NCBI GenBank assembly: GCA_964561605.1
Contig: CAZLQD010000005.1
Location: 62,001-126,000 of the forward strand
DNA: 64,000 bases
From: JALUZX01 sp964561605
GTDB lineage: Bacteria; Planctomycetota; UBA1135; JALUZX01
Reading direction: 5' to 3'
The notes under the pieces were generated by a model, which worked only from the letters and a program-made list of their open reading frames with translations, was not told where the DNA came from and ran no database searches. A program made the position numbers and the translations under genes. How positions within the stretch are numbered: the first letter of the stretch is position 1; each line of letters opens with the position of its first letter. Of this stretch, positions 46,999 to 57,600 are shown piece after piece.

Positions 46999-48654
46999 CT
47001 AGCTCCTGGAACGCTCCCGCCCGAGCAGGAGGAGGCCGTAGACCGCCCAGGGCGCCAGGGCCGCCAGCCCGGCGACGAGCCCGGCCAGGAAGGAGGGACT
47101 TGGAAGCCCGGTCACCTTCTTGACGAGGAAACCCAACCCCACACTGGATGCCAGAAGAAGATCCTTGCTGAGGTCCTTCGGGAGGACCTTGAGGCCGTGC
47201 CTCCCCAGGCCGACCAGGGAGAACAAGTAACGGACGAAATCCGCGCCGGCCAGGCCGAGAACGGCCCCGGGAAAACCGCCGAACCTGAACCCCAAGGGAA
47301 CCAGAACGACCAGCCCCACCACCTTGGACCCGTTGCACACGGCCAGCCACCTGGCGTCGCCGAAGGCGAGAAGGAGGTTTCCATTCGTATATTCCTTCAC
47401 GGTGAACCACGCACCAAGGGCGAGGAACTGGACCATCCACCCTCCCTCGAGGTACCTGGGATCGTAGAGGACGGAGATGATATCCGCTCCCGAAACCAGG
47501 TAGACCCCCAGGATGGCGCCGCCGATGACCAGCAATGGGTTTCGGATCCGCCAGAAGGTCTCCTCCATTGCGGCCCCTTCCCGGACCTTTTCGCTGAGGG
47601 CCGGGAAAGCGACCTGGTCGCCGATCCTGCAAATCCCGGTGATGGGAAGGGAAGCCAGGTTGAAGGCCACCCAGTAGACCCCAAGAGTCTCCAAGCTGAT
47701 CATCTTACCGAATATCAGCTTGTCCGACTGCTGGGCGAGGAAGGTGAGGACGGTGCTTATGAAGATCCACTTTCCGAACCGGATCAGCTCGAGAGCGTGA
47801 GCCTTGTCCCAGTGGAAGCGGTTGCGGTACCCGGGGATGATCCTGTGGCTGACGATCACGAAGAACAGGTCCCCTACGAGCCTCCCCCCGATCAGGGCCC
47901 ATACGGTCTTCCATTTCATGGCCCACAACACCATGATGGTCACCCCGACGACCTGGTAGGCCAGCTGGAGGAGAGTGAGTCTCTTCAGGTCGAGTCGCCG
48001 GTTCAGGGTGAAGATGGCTGTTGAATTGAAGCCCGAGATCAGGGCGGAGAACCCCACGGCGGGAATGAAGAGGAACAGATCCCACTGGGTGTAGGCTTTC
48101 CAGCTGGCGTTGTAGTAGAACTTCGCCACGGGCCAGGCGATGAGGAAGGAGAGGAACCAGATCCCGGCTCCCCGGAGGACCTGGATCGTCCAGGCCGTAT
48201 TGTAGAACTCGGGCTCTTCACCCTTGGGGTTCTGAATGAGGGAGGGACCGATCCCCAGGTCCGAGAACATGTGGATGCCGTTCACGAAGGTCTGGACCAG
48301 GGCCATGACCCCGAAGACCTCCCGGAAGAGCACCCTGGTGAGGATCATGTTCGAGCCAAGGCGGATCACCTGGGAGGCGGCGTAGCCCCCCATGCTCCAG
48401 ATGCTCCCCGAGAGGACCCGCCCCTTGAGTTTTCCTCCGCCCGAGACCGCTCCCGTTCCCTCCCCCTTTCCCCCTTCCGGAGGGATCACCCCCTCGGAGC
48501 CCTCCACGGAGAAAGGAAAGTCCTGCCCCTCGAAGGCCTCCGGGGAAAGCTGGGAGGCACTGCCCTGGATGGACTCCAGAGGTCGAACAGGTTTCTCCTG
48601 GGGCGGCGGCAAAGGTCGGCGCTCCTTTTCTCCGGTCTCGCGGGCCCGCGGCAA
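46999..48654 (-). CDS. Wzx-type polysaccharide flippase (MATE/MVF superfamily)
   Basis: The 551-residue frame starts at TTG 48654; the first ~78 residues are Pro/Gly/Glu-rich and may be partly untranslated, since no ATG or clear ribosome site precedes the membrane part. From about residue 80 (SGSIWSMGGYAASQVIRLGS) there are about 12 transmembrane helices with the pattern of O-antigen/exopolysaccharide flippases, including SDLGIGPSLIQNP and FGKMISLETLGVYWVAFNLA. Such proteins move lipid-linked glycans across the inner membrane. No Wzy or priming transferase is adjacent. Function is assigned by family resemblance; start position is uncertain. Confidence 0.8.
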   Translation of the reverse strand: MPRARETGEKERRPLPPPQEKPVRPLESIQGSASQLSPEAFEGQDFPFSVEGSEGVIPPEGGKGEGTGAVSGGGKLKGRVLSGSIWSMGGYAASQVIRLGSNMILTRVLFREVFGVMALVQTFVNGIHMFSDLGIGPSLIQNPKGEEPEFYNTAWTIQVLRGAGIWFLSFLIAWPVAKFYYNASWKAYTQWDLFLFIPAVGFSALISGFNSTAIFTLNRRLDLKRLTLLQLAYQVVGVTIMVLWAMKWKTVWALIGGRLVGDLFFVIVSHRIIPGYRNRFHWDKAHALELIRFGKWIFISTVLTFLAQQSDKLIFGKMISLETLGVYWVAFNLASLPITGICRIGDQVAFPALSEKVREGAAMEETFWRIRNPLLVIGGAILGVYLVSGADIISVLYDPRYLEGGWMVQFLALGAWFTVKEYTNGNLLLAFGDARWLAVCNGSKVVGLVVLVPLGFRFGGFPGAVLGLAGADFVRYLFSLVGLGRHGLKVLPKDLSKDLLLASSVGLGFLVKKVTGLPSPSFLAGLVAGLAALAPWAVYGLLLLGRERSRS

Positions 48655-48757
48655 GAGCCGAACCCGCCCGAAGTCTCATCCTAACCGGGCGGGCCCGGGT
48701 GCACCTACTCTTTCGGCTTCCGGCCCGGCCGGACCTGACCCGTGACTTCGAGAGGGC

Positions 48758-50653
48758 TCACTTGGGAACGATCCGGATCGCCTGGCCCCTGGAAGGGAGG
48801 AGCTCGGCCTTCAAGACCGCCCGGGAGTCCACCTCGACTTTCCGAACCCCCACGTGGGTCCGGCTGGGCACGGAGGGATCGTCGTAGTAGATCGTAGCCT
48901 CGTACTTCGAGCCTTCCTCCAGGAACCCCAGGTCCACCTCCAGGGTCCTGGCCCTCCCGGCGTTCATGCACCCGACGAACCACTCCCGGCCCTTCCTCCT
49001 GGCGACCACGGCGTACCGCCCGATCTTCCCCGCAAGGACCCGGGTCTCGTCCCAGGTAGTGGGAAGGGCCCGGAAGAACTCGAGCTCCGGCACCTCCGTG
49101 ACGATCCTCTCGAGGTTTCCCGTCTTTCCTCCCAGGGAGCCCAGGGGTCTGTCGTACCAGAACAGGAACTGCCAGGGGCTGAATATACATACCGCCTTGG
49201 CCAGCTGGAAGGCGTGGAAGGGAAGGGATCCGCCCACCCGCTTGGAAAAATAGCAAACCGTGTTGTCAGCCGGCCCGCAAAGCATCCTGGTGAAGAGGAC
49301 GGCCAGGGTGAGGGCGGCGGGGGGACGTTCCTCGTCGCCGCGGATCCCTTCCTGGGTCATGAGGTTGGGGTAGGTCCTGGAATACCCGGTCGGCCTGTAT
49401 TCATCGTGGATATCCACCATGAGCCGGTTCTCCGCGGCCTTCCGCACGGCCATGTGAAGCCAGGAGGTGTACTCCATGGAACCCACGTGGACGAAGCCGT
49501 ACTTGACTCCCGAGACCCCCCACTTCCTGTAGAGGGGAAGGATCGTGTCGAGCTGGCGTTCCAGGGCCCTCCTGTTCACGTAGAGGATCACGCCGATTCC
49601 CTTGGAGCGGGCGTAGCGGATCACCTCCGGAAGATCCAGCGGACCCCTGGAGCGGTGGGGATCCAAAGTGACCGTCGTGGCGTCCGACTCAGGACTGTTC
49701 TCGGGGCCGTACCATCCGGCGTCGAACTCCACGAACTGCAGGCCGTGGGAGACGCAGAAGTCCACGCACGCCTTGCCCCCCCTGGTCGTGAGGGTCATCT
49801 CCCGGATGGCCTTTCCGGGCCTGATCCAGGAGGTGTCTTCCAGGGCGCACGGATCGTTGAGGTTGTAGAAGACGTCGGTCCCTCTCTCCAGGAGCCGGGC
49901 CGCCGTCGGAGCGACGAGGATCACCCTCCAGGGCGTGGCCAGGGGAAGCTCCCCGCCGACGGGCCCGGAAAGCTCGGCCCCGATGGTGAGGGGCTCGTCC
50001 TCGAGCGAGGCCAGCTTGGTCCTGGCGTAGTCGATGCACGCCGCCTCCCCGAGGGCCACGACGGGACCGCCGGGAATCTCCACGGTGAGGGGCCGCTCGA
50101 TGTGGTTCCCCGCCTTGCTCAAGGGAAGCCTGGAATACCGGCCCTGGGCGTGCCTGGTGACCCAGCAGGGATGATCCCCGTAGAAGCGGAAGCGGGTCAG
50201 CTCCCTCTCGATGGTGATCCTTCCCTTCCCCAGGATCCTGAACCGGAAGGCCGCCGCCGTATCGAAACATCGGAACTCGATCTCCAGGACCGGCCCGGGT
50301 CTTCCCAGGAGGACGGTCATCCAGTTGTACTGGTCCCGGATGCGGTTCCTCTCCCCCCACACGGGGGTCCAGGTCTCGTCCTTCCTTCCCCGCCGGACCG
50401 AAAGGACCCGGAACCCCTCCTCCAAGGTCCTCCCACCGGCCAGGCGGAAACCCAGGGCGGCAGGAGCCAGGATGGGCGTTCCCTTCCAGGAAAGGCTGTA
50501 GACCGGGCACGCCTTTCTCCCGCCCCGATCCTCCAGGTGGAAGGAGAGGACCAGGTCCCCTCCCGGGGAAGCCAGGTCCAGGGCGCGGACCGCGGGAAGA
50601 AGGAAGACAAGGGCCGGAAGGAAAAGGCGAACCGGAAAAATCGATTTCTTCAC
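48758..50653 (-). CDS. GH97-family glycoside hydrolase
   Basis: This 631-residue secreted protein (signal MKKSIFPVRLFLPALVFLLP) shows the GH97 plan: N-terminal beta-super-sandwich (about 25-270), TIM barrel (about 280-560) and C-terminal beta-sheet. Recognisable blocks are LQFVEFDAGWYGPE, GVSGVKYGFVHVG, LMVDIHDEYRPTGYSRTYPN and MTQEGIRGDEE. In retaining GH97 alpha-galactosidases the VK-DF block carries the nucleophile Asp; here it reads VKYGF, and the Glu in NLMTQEGIRG is kept. This fits the inverting SusB-like (alpha-glucosidase) subgroup better, as far as I recall that literature. It acts in the periplasm. It lies 103 nt upstream of the flippase gene. Confidence 0.88.
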   Translation of the reverse strand: MKKSIFPVRLFLPALVFLLPAVRALDLASPGGDLVLSFHLEDRGGRKACPVYSLSWKGTPILAPAALGFRLAGGRTLEEGFRVLSVRRGRKDETWTPVWGERNRIRDQYNWMTVLLGRPGPVLEIEFRCFDTAAAFRFRILGKGRITIERELTRFRFYGDHPCWVTRHAQGRYSRLPLSKAGNHIERPLTVEIPGGPVVALGEAACIDYARTKLASLEDEPLTIGAELSGPVGGELPLATPWRVILVAPTAARLLERGTDVFYNLNDPCALEDTSWIRPGKAIREMTLTTRGGKACVDFCVSHGLQFVEFDAGWYGPENSPESDATTVTLDPHRSRGPLDLPEVIRYARSKGIGVILYVNRRALERQLDTILPLYRKWGVSGVKYGFVHVGSMEYTSWLHMAVRKAAENRLMVDIHDEYRPTGYSRTYPNLMTQEGIRGDEERPPAALTLAVLFTRMLCGPADNTVCYFSKRVGGSLPFHAFQLAKAVCIFSPWQFLFWYDRPLGSLGGKTGNLERIVTEVPELEFFRALPTTWDETRVLAGKIGRYAVVARRKGREWFVGCMNAGRARTLEVDLGFLEEGSKYEATIYYDDPSVPSRTHVGVRKVEVDSRAVLKAELLPSRGQAIRIVPK

Positions 50654-50866
50654 GAAGCCTCCCTGGTTCCGGGGACCGACCCCGGAAAAACGCCGCGGGC
50701 GTCCCGCACAGGCGGAAACGCCCCTTTCCTCTTCCGCCTTCCCCAGCGATTCCCCCGCCCGGTCATGGTAGCAGAGGCCCTTCCCGCCGGTCCAATCCTC
50801 CCCCTGGGATGCTCCCCAGGCGCATTCCCCGGCCCACCTCTCGAATCCCGGAGGAACCCTTCTCCC

Positions 50867-53494
50867 TCAACGCCGGACCAGGCGGGCCGCCTCCCGGAGC
50901 ATGGATTCGAGCTTCGTTTCGTAACCCTCCACCCAGAGCAGGGGCCTGCCGCCCTTTCCGAGGAGGAGGACCGAGGGGAGCCGGTCCGAGGCCCCGGGCG
51001 GCCGGGGGATCCCCAAGGCCCGGGCCGCCTCCCAACCGGCCCGGCGGACCGGGAAGGGAAGATCCCGGACCTTCCCTCCTCCCGGCCCTGGAAGGGCCAG
51101 GCCCACCACCTTCACGCCGGCTCCCGCCAGGGCCGGATAGACCCGGAGGAACGCCGAGAGGGCCCTCGTGCTGGGTTCGTGGGAAGGGAGAAACACGAAG
51201 AGAAGGAGGGGGCCTTTCCGCGAGGCCCCGGCCAGGTCCAGGACGGATCCCCCGGCCTTCAACACGGGAAGGCGGTCCAACTTCCTGCAAACCGGCAACT
51301 TGTATATCCCCCCCAGGGAAGGGAAGTCCAGGGCCAGGCCCACCGCGGCGGGAGCGCCGGTCTCCAGGTGAAGGGCCACGCACTGGACCCAGGGGTCGCC
51401 GTTGGAGTTCCTCGTCCCCCCGGTGAAGAGGTAATCCCCCGGGGGGAGGTTCACCCAGGTCCTTCCCCCCGAGGCGTGGAAGGAAAGACGGCGTAGAGGA
51501 TTCCACCTTCCACCGGTGAACCGGGAGAAGGCCACGGCCCGGGAGGAGAAGAAGGGTTTGCCTCCTTTGCGGAGAAAGAGGGTGACCGGCACGAGCCCGA
51601 CCCCGCCGCCCGCCGGGACGGTCCGTCCCCCCGAAGAGAGGGCCTTCCACCTCCCGCCGGCCCAGTACTCCACCACGTCCTGGTTGGGCCGTTTCCTGGC
51701 AGGAACGCCCAGGCTCCTGAGGGCCCCCACCAGGAAGACGGCCCTCTCCCTCCCGGTAGCCCGCCGGGAGACCAGGACCTGGCCGGGATTCATGAAGGGC
51801 CCGAACCGGCCCCGGGCGTAGGGTGCGAGTTCCCTTCGACTCCATCGGGCCAGGGTCCGGGCGATGTCGTCGGCCTCCCAGGAGAGCATCCCCGCCCACT
51901 CGTCGAGGAGCCTCCTCCTCCAGGGCCCCAGGTTCTCCAGGTCGATCCTGCCGTTCAGCACCCAGCCGTCGAAGATCGGGTCGGGCGTATCCTTCCTGCG
52001 GACCTCCAGGGCCGAACGCACGTGGTCCTCCAGGATCTCAGGCGTCATCTCCACCCGGTCCAGGTGGGCCGTCCTCTCAAGGAAGGCCAGGGCCGGGCCG
52101 AGAAGATCCCTCCCCAGGGCCTTCAAGCCTTTTCCGATCTCCCGCCAATTGCCCCGCCCGTCGGCCAGGATCTTCTCCAGCTCCTTTCCGCCCGGGAAAC
52201 CTTCGAGGAGAGCGTCCAGGGCGGGGTCCTTTCCCCTCTCGTAGAGGTCGAGGGCCGGCTTGGTGATCCTGGGGCGGAACCGGGAGGAACCGGTCTCCCT
52301 GCAGGAGTCCCGGGCGGCGGCGAGGCGGTCCGCTTCGGCCTGGGTGGGGTAGCGGAGCCGGAAGGCACCCGGCGGAACGGCTCCCTCCCTCAGGCGGAGT
52401 TCCACCTCCGTCGTCTTCCCCGGCCTCACCCTCACCACCCGAAAGGCCCGGAGGGAGTCCTTTCCGGCCGAGAGGAAGAACTCCCCCGGCCCGAGGACTA
52501 CCGAGGCCCGGCCGCCCGGTCCGACCTTCCGGGTCGTAAGGGACCGGAGCCCGCCGAAATTGAACACGGACACGGCGAAGGGAAACCCGCCCAGGGCCTC
52601 GCCGTTCCTGTCGGCCAGGCGGACCTCCAGGAGGCCCGCCGAGGTGTAGACGGCCGTGGAATTGATCAGGGCCGCGTCGGGAAGGATCTTGTAGACCCGG
52701 TCACCCGGATCGAACTCCCGGGGCGATCCGTACATGACGCTCACCACCAGGCCGGCTCTGCGGGCGGGCTTGCGGAACCAGGTCCTGTCCAGGGGAGTGT
52801 CCTCGCACCCCCCGATGAAGTGCCACGCTCCGTCCACCCAGACCTCCACCCATGCGTGGTTGTTGTCGTGGACCACCCACCAGGGGGCCGAACAGGGCCG
52901 GGCCGGGATTCCCGCCGCCCTCAAGGCCGCCATGCTGACCTCCATCATCTCTTCGCACCGGCCGTACCCGGACTTCAGGGTGTCCAGGGGAGTCTGGTCG
53001 CGCCATTCCGTCTGGATGAATTTCACCCGCCGGGCGCACCAGGCGTTGGCCGCCCTGACGGCGTCCCTCATGGACGTGCACCCGGCGAGGAGCCTCTTCA
53101 TGGAGGCGAAGAAGACGGGGCGCCAGCGCTGGAAGGCCTCCTGGGCGAAGCGATGGGGCAGGACGTAGTGGAGAAAGAGGGGGAAGGTGACCCTCTTCCC
53201 CCAGGGGAACTCCGACCGTGCCCGGAAGGCCAGGTCCAGGTTCTCCCTCAGGGAGGCCGCGTCCATGGACGCCAGGTCCACCACCGGCATATAGGCCACA
53301 AGGAATCTCCCGGCAAGGAGCCGCTCTCCCCGGAGCCCGTCCAGAAAGGCCCGGATCTCCCCGGCATTCCCGCCGGCCCTCTCCAGGGCGGAACGGACGG
53401 CCCTCTCCAGGGAGGGAGGATCCTCCCCGGCACGAAGAGCCCACGGGGAGAAAAGAAAAAGGAGGATCGCGGAAAAGGTGGGAAGGATCTTCAT
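50867..53494 (-). CDS. Secreted transglutaminase-like protein with C-terminal thioredoxin-like domain
   Basis: The start is one of two adjacent ATGs (53497 or 53494), before the signal sequence MKILPTFSAILLFLFSPWAL; 875 residues from 53494. A transglutaminase-like core (about 140-240) shows Cys180 in GYGRCEEMMEVSMAAL and His213 in HDNNHAWVEVWVDGAWH. The third acid is unclear, possibly Asp232. A second, Cys-less copy seems to lie near 590-655 (ERAVFLVGALRSLGVPARKR). The last ~130 residues (LLLFVFLPSHEPSTRALSAF) resemble a thioredoxin fold without CXXC. Bacterial proteins of this type cleave or cross-link peptides. A peptidase-like role outside the cell is plausible, but the substrate is unknown. 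Confidence 0.75.
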   Translation of the reverse strand: MKILPTFSAILLFLFSPWALRAGEDPPSLERAVRSALERAGGNAGEIRAFLDGLRGERLLAGRFLVAYMPVVDLASMDAASLRENLDLAFRARSEFPWGKRVTFPLFLHYVLPHRFAQEAFQRWRPVFFASMKRLLAGCTSMRDAVRAANAWCARRVKFIQTEWRDQTPLDTLKSGYGRCEEMMEVSMAALRAAGIPARPCSAPWWVVHDNNHAWVEVWVDGAWHFIGGCEDTPLDRTWFRKPARRAGLVVSVMYGSPREFDPGDRVYKILPDAALINSTAVYTSAGLLEVRLADRNGEALGGFPFAVSVFNFGGLRSLTTRKVGPGGRASVVLGPGEFFLSAGKDSLRAFRVVRVRPGKTTEVELRLREGAVPPGAFRLRYPTQAEADRLAAARDSCRETGSSRFRPRITKPALDLYERGKDPALDALLEGFPGGKELEKILADGRGNWREIGKGLKALGRDLLGPALAFLERTAHLDRVEMTPEILEDHVRSALEVRRKDTPDPIFDGWVLNGRIDLENLGPWRRRLLDEWAGMLSWEADDIARTLARWSRRELAPYARGRFGPFMNPGQVLVSRRATGRERAVFLVGALRSLGVPARKRPNQDVVEYWAGGRWKALSSGGRTVPAGGGVGLVPVTLFLRKGGKPFFSSRAVAFSRFTGGRWNPLRRLSFHASGGRTWVNLPPGDYLFTGGTRNSNGDPWVQCVALHLETGAPAAVGLALDFPSLGGIYKLPVCRKLDRLPVLKAGGSVLDLAGASRKGPLLLFVFLPSHEPSTRALSAFLRVYPALAGAGVKVVGLALPGPGGGKVRDLPFPVRRAGWEAARALGIPRPPGASDRLPSVLLLGKGGRPLLWVEGYETKLESMLREAARLVRR

Positions 53495-53602
53495 CATGAA
53501 GGACAGGATACCCCCCGCACCGGGGAGAAACACCCGGGAGGAAGGCCTCTCCCCCGCCCCAAGCCCCGTCCTTTTCCCCGGGCCCGGCGGAAAGGATCCG
53601 GC

Positions 53603-53992
53603 CTACTTCCCACCCCTTCTCTGCCTATCCTCATTTCCCCCGGGCCTCTCGGGGACGTAGACCACCTCTCCGGACTTCAACCTGTAGGCCGTCCCAAGCT
53701 TGACTCCTTCTCCGCCGATCTCCTGGGTGGTGAGCTTCAACCGCTCCAACCTGATCCCCTTCTTCCTGAGGATCACCATGTCCGGCCGCCCGGGGTTCTT
53801 CACGATCGTCACGTCCTGGTCCCTGGTGAGCAACTCGGGGAGACTCAGGTACCGCACCATGGCGATGAGGAGAGCCACGGCGAAGACCATGCCCAGGTCG
53901 AAGAGGTTGGCCACTCCTCCCAGAGGGTCGTCCTCGGCGGGCAAGGGTCGGCGAAGGCGGCGGCGCCCCCCTGGGCCCTCACGCAATCTCAC
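53603..53992 (-). CDS. DUF2149 membrane protein (HmuV-like)
   Basis: The 129-residue product starts at GTG 53992, 14 nt inside the upstream ExbB-like gene; the longer frame upstream is a shadow of that gene. After a basic N-terminus (RLRRPLPAEDDPLGGVANLF) comes one transmembrane helix (FDLGMVFAVALLIAMVRYL) and a periplasmic tail with TIVKNPGRPDMVIL and GEGVKLGTAYRLKSGEVVYV. DUF2149 proteins stand next to MotA/TolQ/ExbB-type channels in heme-uptake operons, where they may replace ExbD. Only the conserved context supports the role. Confidence 0.82.
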   Translation of the reverse strand: MRLREGPGGRRRLRRPLPAEDDPLGGVANLFDLGMVFAVALLIAMVRYLSLPELLTRDQDVTIVKNPGRPDMVILRKKGIRLERLKLTTQEIGGEGVKLGTAYRLKSGEVVYVPERPGGNEDRQRRGGK

Positions 53993-54614
53993 GGTGCTCC
54001 TCCTCCTTTTTGAGAGCCAGGTCGTGGAGGAACTCGATGTCCGAGAGGTCCCGGGCGTACCACCTGCCACGGATTACGGTGATCATGTAACACGCTCCCC
54101 CGACGAGGAGTCCCAGCACGGTGGTGCTGAAGGCCACGACCAGGTTCCTCGACATGGCCTCCACGTTGCCCGAGGCCAGGCCCGTCAGGGCGGGCCCCAT
54201 GGGTATGAGGGTTCCCATGAGCCCCAGCATGGGGCCCAGGCGGACTCCCGTACCCACCCTCCCCAGGCGACCCTCCATCTCGAGCTGCAAATCGTCCACG
54301 GCCTTTCCCAAGAGGACCGGGTCCCGGGCCTCCTCCTCTGCAAGGACACCCAGGAAGGCCCCGGGAAGGCCGCCCACCGCCGGGGCCTCTCCTGAAAGGA
54401 ATCCCCCGGGCGCCAGGACATCCACTCCTCGGCCCGCCTTGAGCTCCTCCAGGATCTTCCCGAGGATTTTCCTTCCCCTTCGCCGCTCAAGGCCCTCCCG
54501 GACCAGCCCCCCCAGATGAAGGGCGGTCCATGCCAAAAGAAGGAGCAGGGCGGCGATCACCGGCACCATCAAGCTCGTAGAGACCAGGTAGAGGATCCGA
54601 ACCAGGATTTCCAT
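53979..54614 (-). CDS. MotA/TolQ/ExbB-family proton channel (HmuU-like)
   Basis: The ATG at 54614 has a GAAGGA site and gives 211 residues. It has an N-terminal helix (VPVIAALLLLLAWTALHLGG), a cytoplasmic helical loop (about 50-130), and two more transmembrane helices in the conserved block GPMLGLMGTLIPMGPALTGL and AFSTTVLGLLVGGACYMITV. The family forms proton-driven motors that energise TonB-dependent outer-membrane transport. It overlaps the DUF2149 gene and lies 10 nt after the CobN-type chelatase gene, so it most likely powers the receptor encoded at the head of the operon. No TonB gene is present here. Confidence 0.88.
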   Translation of the reverse strand: MEILVRILYLVSTSLMVPVIAALLLLLAWTALHLGGLVREGLERRRGRKILGKILEELKAGRGVDVLAPGGFLSGEAPAVGGLPGAFLGVLAEEEARDPVLLGKAVDDLQLEMEGRLGRVGTGVRLGPMLGLMGTLIPMGPALTGLASGNVEAMSRNLVVAFSTTVLGLLVGGACYMITVIRGRWYARDLSDIEFLHDLALKKEEEHREIA

Positions 54615-54624
54615 GGGTTCCTTC

Positions 54625-57600
54625 TCAGGGTCGGGGGACACCGAACTTCCAGGCCATTCCCGCCAGGACCAAGAGTCCCAGGCAGGCCAGGGCCGCTGCC
54701 TCCAGCCAGGATTCCAAGGGGCTCTTTCCCCGCGGCCCGGCCTCAGGGGCCTTCTTCTCCAGGGCCAGCTTCGGGCCGCGGACCTTCTCCTTCCTCCCCT
54801 CCCCGACGCCTCGGGAACGGGCCAGGGCCGCCCGGAAGGCCTCCGCCGCCGCCCTGTCCCCGGGAGCGTCCAAGTTCCGCTCCACGTAATCCTCGAGACG
54901 CCGGTTTCCTCCCGAGACCAGGCCGGCCGACGGCCCGAACCGGGCCACCGATTCGGCGTAGATCCGGGCCAGGCTGCGGACCACCTTCGGGTCGGCCTTC
55001 CAGAACCCCTTCCTGGCCGCTTCCAGCATCACCGCCGCGATATCCTGGAATGCGTGGGGGTTGACCTTGCGGAACCACTTTCTCAGACCCAGGCCGTAAC
55101 GGTCCTTCACGTAGACCCGGTAGATCTCGTTCCAGACCCCGTCGGAAACGCTCTCCGGACGGGTGACTTCCCATCCGAAGGTGTTCTTGACGAGTTCAGC
55201 CATCATTCCCGCCCCTGCGTAACCATGGCCCTTCATCCCCTTGATCCACTTCCTGCCGAGGAGCTCCGTCCGGAAGCTCGTGTCCAGGACCTCGTGGAAT
55301 TCCCTCAACCTGGGCCCCGCCGGGTCCCGGACGTCGGCGATGAAGGCCTCGGGCTCCCGCCCCGTCATCTCCCTGACGGCCATGCTCAATCCGCCCAGGT
55401 ACTCGTAGGAGTGGTGGTTGGACAGCTGGCTGGTCATGTTGGAGGCCCAAACCCGGACCAAGGTATCCGTCCCCTGGATTGCGTCGTGGAAGAGGTCCTT
55501 CATCTTCTTCCCCCAGGCGCCCTTGGTGTAGACGAAACTCATGGTGTCCACGTAGACCGAGGTGATCTCCCCCTTCCGGCACCAGGCTCCCGACCTGGGG
55601 ACGAGGTGGAGGATGTTGGTGCCGCTCATGTTCCCCTGCTTGGTCCCGAAGATCCTCGCCCGGGAAAGGAGGGCGGCCCTCTCCCGGGAGTACCCTCTCG
55701 CCAGGAGCATATCCATCAGCCGGTCCGAGCCCTCTCTCACCAGGTTGTCCTTCTCCCTGCAGGCGGCTGCCAACCGGACCGCCTTGTCCAGGAGCTTCAC
55801 CCTGGTCGGGAAGTTCTCCTTGTACTGCCCGCCCATGGCGATGAAGACGTCCACCCTGGGCCGCCCCAGTTCCTTCCTCGGGATGACCTCCACGTCCTCC
55901 ACGAGGCCGTTGGAGTCCCACACGGGTCGGACTCCCAGGAGGTAGAGGACCTGGGATTCCATGACACCGAAATCACGCATGGTGTTCATCCCGTTCAGGT
56001 CGATGCCGACCTTTCGGGGGTGCCTCCTTCGGAGCAACTCGTCCACGAGCTTCTTGCCGATCTCCCAGGAGGGCCGGGTCGGGATCTCTTCCGGGTTCAA
56101 TGCGTAGAGGTTCCTCCCGCTCGGCAGGCAGGCCGGGTTGCGGATGGGGTCCGGACCTGGACCCGGAGGAACGTATCGACCCTCCAGGGCGTTCAGGAGG
56201 TTCCCGATCTCGTCTCCCGCCCTCTCGAGGCCGGCCAGGACCTTCCGGGCGAAGCGGATCTTCTCCGCCAGCCGGGGAGGAGGCGCCTCCTTCCCGAGGA
56301 CGCACCTGCGGACCAGATCCTCGGCCAGGGCCCGAAGGCGCCTGTCCCGGGCCAGCCGCCCCTCCCCTTCCGGCCCCGGGTGCAGGGCGGCGACCGCCTT
56401 CAGGAAAGACCCGCCGAGGACGGCAGCCAGGTATGGCGCCAGTAATTTCCGGTCGGGAGGTTTCCCAAGGACGTGGAGGGTCGTGGGGGTGGTCTCGCTG
56501 AAAAGGCGATGGAGGTAGGAAGCGGCCTTTTCGATCTCGCCGTCGGTGAGAAGCCTCTCCTCAAGGCCGGAGATTCCCAGGGTCTCGTCGATCCTGGTGG
56601 ATTTCACGAGTTCGGTGATCCTCTTGCGGAAGGCCTCTTTCAGGGCTCCCCTCTCGAGAGTCTCGAACTTCTCGATCTCCTCCCCCGCCTTCCTCAGGTC
56701 CCCCGACAGGCCGGCGCTCACCGCAGGAGGAACCAGGTGGTCCACGAGGACGCAATAGGAGCGCCGCCTCGAAAGGGTGGCCTCCCCGAGGTTGTCCATG
56801 ATCCAGGGATTCACGACGGGCATGTCCCCCGTGAGAAGGTCGCTCCAATCCCCGGGGGCCAGTCCGGCCTCCTTGCCCGGAAGGAGTTCCAGGGAACCGT
56901 GGGTTCCCCAGTGGATCACGGCGTCGGCGTGGAACTCCTCCTGGAGCCACCAGTAGAAGGCCAGGTAGTTGTAAGGGGGAGGCACGTCCCGGGAGTGCAG
57001 GAGCCTCTCGTCCTCCCTTTCCCCCCTGAGGGGCTGGGGCGCCAGGATGATCCTCCCGAGCCTGACCATGGGAAGGACGATCTGCTTTTCCCCGTTTCTG
57101 GTGACCACCATGAGCCGTCCGGGGGGCGGTCCGAAGCGCTCCGCCAGGGCGGCCCTCTGTTCGAGGGTGAGTTTCTCCGCCATCCAGCCCTCGAGCTTCC
57201 TCGCCGGGACCAGGACGACGCCGGGCCTGTCGGCCATCCTCTCCAGGTCCCCTTGGGCCCAGGGGCCGATGTTCCTGCCCCTCTCGGCGATCCACCGGAG
57301 CAATTCCCCCTCGTCCCGGGGAAGGGGTCCCACATCGTAGCCCCTGGACTTCATGCGCGGGAGAAACCGCATCAGGCTCCTCGGCCCGTCCAGGAAGGCT
57401 CCCGTGGGACTCCCCCTGAGGAAATCGTCCTTTCCCAGGGACTTGTTGTAATAGACGATGACGATCCGCTTGAGAGAATTCGGTTTTTTCCGAAGGGAAT
57501 ACCAGTTCCAGGCTCTCCGGGCGAAGCGGTCCGCCCTCCCCGGAACGGGCACGTGAAGCTTGAATCCCCTCACGTCTTCCTTCAGCCCGCCCACGACGAT

